Assembly (NCBI GenBank): GCA_963706385.1
Contig: OY970153.1
Location: forward strand, 1,488,001-1,552,000
Reading direction: 5' to 3'
Length of the DNA stretch: 64,000 nt
DNA from: Poindextera sp963706385
GTDB taxonomy: Bacteria; Pseudomonadota; Alphaproteobacteria; Caulobacterales; Caulobacteraceae
This document shows, piece by piece, positions 62,886-64,000 of the stretch (its first letter is position 1; each line of letters starts with the position of its first letter). The notes beneath the pieces were generated by a model that made no database searches, had not been told where the DNA came from, and worked only from the letters and a program-made list of their open reading frames with translations. The position numbers and the translations under genes are program-made.

Positions 62886-63452
62886 CTAGCGCGGCGGCGC
62901 GCCGGCGCTGACGCAGCGCGGATCGACATCCTGCAAAGCCGAGCCGCGGATATGGGTCGCCCACAACGGCTCGACGTAGCGGTCGCCGACCCGGATCGAG
63001 CCGGCGCAGTCGGCCGGCGCCAGGGCCGCGCCGCCCAGCGCCAGGCTCACGTCCAGCCGCCGCTGCTCGAACCGCCAGGGCTTGCCGTACTGGGTGTCCT
63101 CGACCCCCACGCCCAGGCGGCCGGTCTGGCCCACCGGCAGGCTCACCGCCGCGAAGGCGTCGCGATAGCCGCCGGTTCCGACGCCGAAGCCGGCCTCGCC
63201 GTGGACGCCGCGGTCGGGACCGAGCAGGATCGCGCCGTTCCCATCGTCCTGGCCCAGGCTCGCGACCGGCGGGGCGTCGTTCAGCCAGCGCGTGAGCGAC
63301 GAGGCGTTCGACTGGGTCGGCGAGGCCGGGACGCCGGCGGCGGTGGCGACCACCTCCGGAGCGGGCGCGGCGGCCGAGGTCGACGGATCGGCCCACCCCA
63401 GCGTCGGCGGGGCGGCGAGGCAGACGGCCAAGGCGAAGGCGCTCACCCGCAT
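62886..63452 (-). CDS. Exported hypothetical protein
   Basis: A 188-aa protein with a signal peptide (MRVSAFALAVCLAAPPTLGWA) and a Thr/Ala/Pro linker. A Gly-rich region follows (GPDRGVHGEAGFGVGTGGYRDAFAAVSLPVGQTGRLGVGVEDTQYG, about 78-123), reminiscent of outer-membrane beta-strands, with two later cysteines. Function unknown; a periplasmic or outer-membrane location is inferred. It lies 86 bp upstream of the GmhB-like gene on the same strand order. Confidence 0.65.
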   Translation of the reverse strand: MRVSAFALAVCLAAPPTLGWADPSTSAAAPAPEVVATAAGVPASPTQSNASSLTRWLNDAPPVASLGQDDGNGAILLGPDRGVHGEAGFGVGTGGYRDAFAAVSLPVGQTGRLGVGVEDTQYGKPWRFEQRRLDVSLALGGAALAPADCAGSIRVGDRYVEPLWATHIRGSALQDVDPRCVSAGAPPR

Positions 63453-63538
63453 GGTCGATTCTCCACAGCCGCGATCATCGCCTGACTAGGCCGATCCCGT
63501 GTCAGCACTATGGCCCCGGCGAGACCGGCCCGGAAGCC

Positions 63539-64000
63539 TTATGTCCCGCGCGAAATGATCGGCGCGGAGACATCCGGACGATCGAGGCCCAGTTCCGCGA
63601 TCGCCCGGCGGGCCAGACGGGCCAGGTCGCCGCCCTCGAACAGATAGGCGGCCACGCCCGCCCCGGCGCCCGCCGCCAAGTCGCCTGGCTGGTCGCCGAT
63701 GATGAACGAGCGGGCGGGGTCGATGCGCAACTCCTCGATCGCGCGCAGCAGCATACCTGGATTGGGCTTGCGGTCGGGATGGTCGGCGACGCGATAAGCC
63801 TCGAGCGTCGCGGCTTCGTGGAACGGGCAATAGTAGAACCGGTCGATCCGCGCGCCGCGCGCGGCGAGCTGGCCGCTCATCCAGTCATGCAGCGCCACGA
63901 CCTCGGCCTCGCCGTAGAAGCCGCGGGCGACGCCCGACTGGTTGGTCACCACCACCACCAAAAGGCCCGCCGCGTTGGCCGCCGAGATCGCCTCGGCCGC
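63539..64000 (-). CDS. GmhB-like HAD-IIIA phosphatase (5' end off window)
   Basis: At least 153 aa of a HAD-IIIA phosphatase like D-glycero-D-manno-heptose-1,7-bisphosphate 7-phosphatase (GmhB), used in LPS core heptose synthesis. Visible motifs are VVTNQSGVARG (motif II), RKPNPGML (motif III Lys) and IGDQPGDLAAG (motif IV). The catalytic DxD motif I lies beyond the right edge. The zinc loop of classic GmhB (C-x-H...C-x-C) is reduced to YCPFHEAAT...DHPDRKP, so a zinc-free variant or another sugar bisphosphate is possible. Confidence 0.8.
   Translation of the reverse strand, partial: AAEAISAANAAGLLVVVVTNQSGVARGFYGEAEVVALHDWMSGQLAARGARIDRFYYCPFHEAATLEAYRVADHPDRKPNPGMLLRAIEELRIDPARSFIIGDQPGDLAAGAGAGVAAYLFEGGDLARLARRAIAELGLDRPDVSAPIISRGT

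Overview
The window reads as a high-GC chromosome segment of a Caulobacteraceae alphaproteobacterium (Caulobacter/Phenylobacterium-like). The main evidence is CtrA with its C-terminal Ala-Ala, the CtrA inhibitor SciP, the sigma54 activator FlbD, Caulobacter-style TGGCCC-N5-TTGC promoters, and a dense cluster of GANTC (CcrM) sites in the ctrA promoter. No rRNA, tRNA or CRISPR array was recognised.

Layout. (1) 1-362: a decayed IS6-type transposase start. (2) 363-7709, minus strand: a tightly overlapping operon for a membrane complex related to hydrogenase-4/complex I (HTH regulator, then hyfB-C-E-F-G-I). Its catalytic-type subunit has lost the NiFe cysteine motifs, so it looks like an energy-converting hydrogenase-related (Ehr) complex rather than a hydrogenase. 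(3) 7795-12702: LysR regulator divergent from a UbiD-type decarboxylase, then uvrB. (4) 12703-16999: repeat-rich accessory stretch with a two-zinc-finger ClpX-ZBD-like protein, two orphan antitoxins, and a BglII/BstYI-family type II restriction-modification pair in visibly lower-GC DNA. (5) 17022-23113: housekeeping and exported proteins, thiolase, HxlR regulator, mnmA. (6) 23156-44502: flagellar and cell-cycle region. flgK-flgL run left; fliK-flgD-flgE, sciP and fliF-fliG-fliH-fliN-flbD-flhA run right. After a small accessory patch (transglutaminase-like protein, BrnT/BrnA, GH10 xylanase), fliI-fliJ run left, divergent from ctrA. (7) 44454-64000: metabolic and miscellaneous genes: XRE regulator, PhyH dioxygenase, thioesterases, HpaB-family protein, cytochrome c with a lactone-oxidase-like flavoprotein, a GT41/HMW1C-like glycosyltransferase, sulfatase, SMP-30 protein, succinate-semialdehyde dehydrogenase, Tag glycosylase, NUDIX hydrolase, and a GmhB-like phosphatase cut by the right edge.

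How the genes work together. The flagellar genes form a regulatory cascade visible in the DNA. CtrA-box-like sites lie before sciP, fliF and ctrA. Two divergent sigma54 promoters with FlbD/ftr-like palindromes lie between flgK and fliK. Both flbD (activator) and sciP (CtrA inhibitor) are encoded inside the same block. Three genes (a DUF3617-like lipoprotein, fliG and flhA) each carry a single extra base, in each case at or beside a GANTC-like sequence, which suggests systematic sequence error rather than real inactivation. Several palindromic repeat families occupy the intergenic gaps.
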